This document shows positions 62,688-64,000 of a DNA stretch of 64,000 nucleotides, piece by piece. A program made the translations under genes and the position numbers. Numbering within the stretch: position 1 is the first letter of the stretch; each line of letters starts with the position of its first letter. Source of the stretch: Lachnospiraceae bacterium (lineage in GTDB: Bacteria; Bacillota; Clostridia; Lachnospirales; Lachnospiraceae); NCBI GenBank assembly GCA_902363675.1, contig CABJAV010000002.1, forward strand, positions 311,583-375,582. The letters run 5' to 3'. The notes beneath the pieces were generated by a model. The model was not told the DNA's origin. It worked only from the letters and a program-made list of their open reading frames with translations, and ran no database searches.

Positions 62688-62716
62688 AATTTATGACATT
62701 TAGGAGGTAACTATGA
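62688..62716 (-). promoter_or_regulatory. Candidate sigma-E type promoter of ylbJ (minus strand)
   Basis: On the minus strand TCATAGT (plus 62710-62716), 14 bases, CATAAATT (plus 62688-62695). This is one base off each half of the mother-cell sigma-E consensus (kmATATT, N12-14, CATACAnT). The -10 lies only 5 bases from the start codon, so the site or the start is uncertain. Confidence 0.4.
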
Positions 62717-64000
62717 TGAAATTAGAAAATTTATATCCAGAACGTGTTTTTTATTACTTTGAAAAACTTACAGAGATTCCACACGGATCTAGAAACACAA
62801 AGCAGATCAGCGATTATCTGGTTTCTTTTGCAAAGGAACATGAACTGAAATATTATCAGGATGAATCAAACAATGTGATTATTGTAAAAGAAGCTACTGC
62901 GGGATATGAAAACGCAGACACAATTATTATTCAGGGTCATATGGATATGGTCTGTGAAAAGGAAAACGGTTGCAATATTGATTTTACAAAAGATAGTCTG
63001 GATATTTTTATAGATGGTGATTTCGTGAAAGCAAAAGGAACAACACTTGGCGGGGATGATGGTATTGCCGTAGCATATGCGCTTGCAATTTTGGAATCCA
63101 AAGAAATCGCGCATCCAAAGCTTGAAGTGATTATCACAGTTGATGAGGAGATTGGAATGCTTGGAGCAGCAGATATCGATCTTTCTATGATTACCGGACA
63201 TAAAATGCTGAATATAGACAGTGAAGAAGAAGGACATTTTCTTACTGGATGTGCTGGAGGTATGTCATTACATTCAAATATTCCGGTACAGAGAACTTTG
63301 CAAAAAGGACAAAAATTTAATCTGAAAATTACAGGTTTGGAAGGCGGACATTCTGGAGCAGAGATTGACAAAGAACACGGAAATGCAAATATTATCATGG
63401 GAAGAGTGTTGAAAGGGATTTTTGACCGTACACCATTTGGAATCATTTCGCTTGCAGGAGGACTTAAAGATAATGCAATTCCAAGAGAATGTATAGGTGA
63501 CATTCTGGTACCTGCTGAGAAGGTTGGTGCTGTAAAAGAGTATGTAAATGAAATGGACGGTATCCTGAAAAATGAGTTTATGAGTTCGGATCCGGCAGTA
63601 ACTGTTGTTTTGACCGAGGAGGGAGAAGCAGAAGAACAGATCCTGGATTTTGGTTCTGTTAATCGTGTAATTTTCTATCTTCGTACAGTGCCAAACGGCA
63701 TCCAGAATATGAGTCAGGTTATGCATGGTCTGGTAGAAACTTCTTTGAATTTAGGAATTATGGAACTTTTCGAGGATCATCTGCATACTGTATCATCTGT
63801 CCGAAGCAGTGTCGGAACACGCAAGACAGAGTTGTGTGAGCGTGTAGATACCGTTGTTGAGATGGTTGGTGGCGAGACAGAGATTGAGGGGGCTTATCCG
63901 GCCTGGGAATATCGCAAAGATTCTGAACTTCGCATGCAGATTGCAAAAGTATATGAAGAGCTTTATCACACAGAACCTGTATTTGAGACGATTCATGCAG
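62713..64000 (+). CDS. pepD: Aminoacyl-histidine dipeptidase (PepD, M20), 5' part; runs off the right end
   Basis: About 429 residues are visible before the window ends. Zn-peptidase M20 family, PepD/carnosinase type. Motifs: QGHMDMVCE (metal His and Asp), KAKGTTLGGDDGIAVAYAL, TVDEEIGMLGA (catalytic Glu-Glu) and GLEGGHSGAEID. It cleaves aminoacyl-histidine and other dipeptides in the cytoplasm. Two adjacent ATGs (62713 and 62716) follow GGAGG at 62703-62707; either could be used, the second gives 8-base spacing. It starts 30 bases from divergent ylbJ. Confidence 0.95.
   Translation, partial: MMKLENLYPERVFYYFEKLTEIPHGSRNTKQISDYLVSFAKEHELKYYQDESNNVIIVKEATAGYENADTIIIQGHMDMVCEKENGCNIDFTKDSLDIFIDGDFVKAKGTTLGGDDGIAVAYALAILESKEIAHPKLEVIITVDEEIGMLGAADIDLSMITGHKMLNIDSEEEGHFLTGCAGGMSLHSNIPVQRTLQKGQKFNLKITGLEGGHSGAEIDKEHGNANIIMGRVLKGIFDRTPFGIISLAGGLKDNAIPRECIGDILVPAEKVGAVKEYVNEMDGILKNEFMSSDPAVTVVLTEEGEAEEQILDFGSVNRVIFYLRTVPNGIQNMSQVMHGLVETSLNLGIMELFEDHLHTVSSVRSSVGTRKTELCERVDTVVEMVGGETEIEGAYPAWEYRKDSELRMQIAKVYEELYHTEPVFETIHA

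Noticed and set aside
1..64000. tRNA, rRNA, CRISPR, insertion sequence, phage or integrative element
   Set aside because: No cloverleaf, repeat array, transposase, integrase or attachment-site pattern was seen in reading the window; gene order is core Clostridia throughout.

Overview
The window looks like a stretch of chromosome from an endospore-forming, anaerobic Firmicute of the Clostridia, most likely Lachnospiraceae. The sequence is low to moderate in G+C, with strong AGGAGG ribosome sites and TTGACA/TATAAT promoters. It carries an Rnf complex, a biotin-dependent sodium-pump decarboxylase, sporulation genes (an alpha/beta small acid-soluble spore protein, GerW/YtfJ, YlbJ, a DacF-like carboxypeptidase) and standard Clostridia gene orders. 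Genus and species cannot be fixed from the sequence alone. I see no rRNA, tRNA, CRISPR array, insertion sequence, phage or conjugative module; almost all of it is dense core genome.

Layout. 1-4792: tail of the nusA-type translation operon (infB, rbfA, nrnA, truB, ribF). 4793-6110: NlpC/P60 cell-wall hydrolase behind a strong promoter with a WalR-like box. 6111-8758: rpsO and pnp with structured RNA leaders. 8893-11331: propeptide-less subtilase and cardiolipin synthase. 11412-14017: scpA, scpB and a D,D-carboxypeptidase. 14132-19372: five-gene biotin-dependent Na+ pump encoding two different carboxyltransferases. 19523-24359: RpiR-type regulator, BaiN-like flavoprotein, cmk, ispH and a four-S1-domain protein. 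24441-26396: lone CheR, and YprB-like nuclease on the minus strand. 26600-31634: rnfCDGEAB, with a convergent lipoprotein ApbE at 31679-32728. 32930-36868: lipid kinase, then proB, DUF896, 5-formyl-THF cyclo-ligase, proA. 36891-41398: miaB, a NusG-domain-II/Gx-transporter pair resembling EetA/EetB, ruvA, ruvB, zapA. 41522-48736: U32 protein, RodA-type glycosyltransferase with a PbpA-like transpeptidase, Nudix hydrolase, an unknown protein, DUF2953, GerW. 48807-49228: tiny membrane ORF, and rpmB on the minus strand. 49457-55706: Asp23, FakA-like kinase, recG, then SASP and rqcH on the minus strand. 55854-64000: yicC, gmk, rpoZ, rimO, pgsA, cinA, rsmD, coaD, a coiled-coil protein, ylbJ on the minus strand and the start of a pepD-type dipeptidase.

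How the genes fit together. The most distinctive theme is membrane energetics and flavin chemistry. Rnf couples ferredoxin:NAD+ oxidoreduction to Na+/H+ translocation, and its RnfD and RnfG subunits carry covalent FMN that a lipoprotein ApbE (encoded next door) would attach. The decarboxylase pump turns carboxyl-transfer energy into a Na+ gradient. The EetA/EetB-like pair may belong to a quinone- or flavin-linked electron-transfer route. Sporulation and cell-wall genes form the second theme, including a near-consensus sigma-G promoter on the SASP gene. Nothing here is clearly a new multi-gene system. The best leads are the two-carboxyltransferase pump with its lipoprotein OadG, the orphan EetAB-like pair, the Cys-rich tail on RnfE, the pnp leader hairpin and the WalR-like operator.
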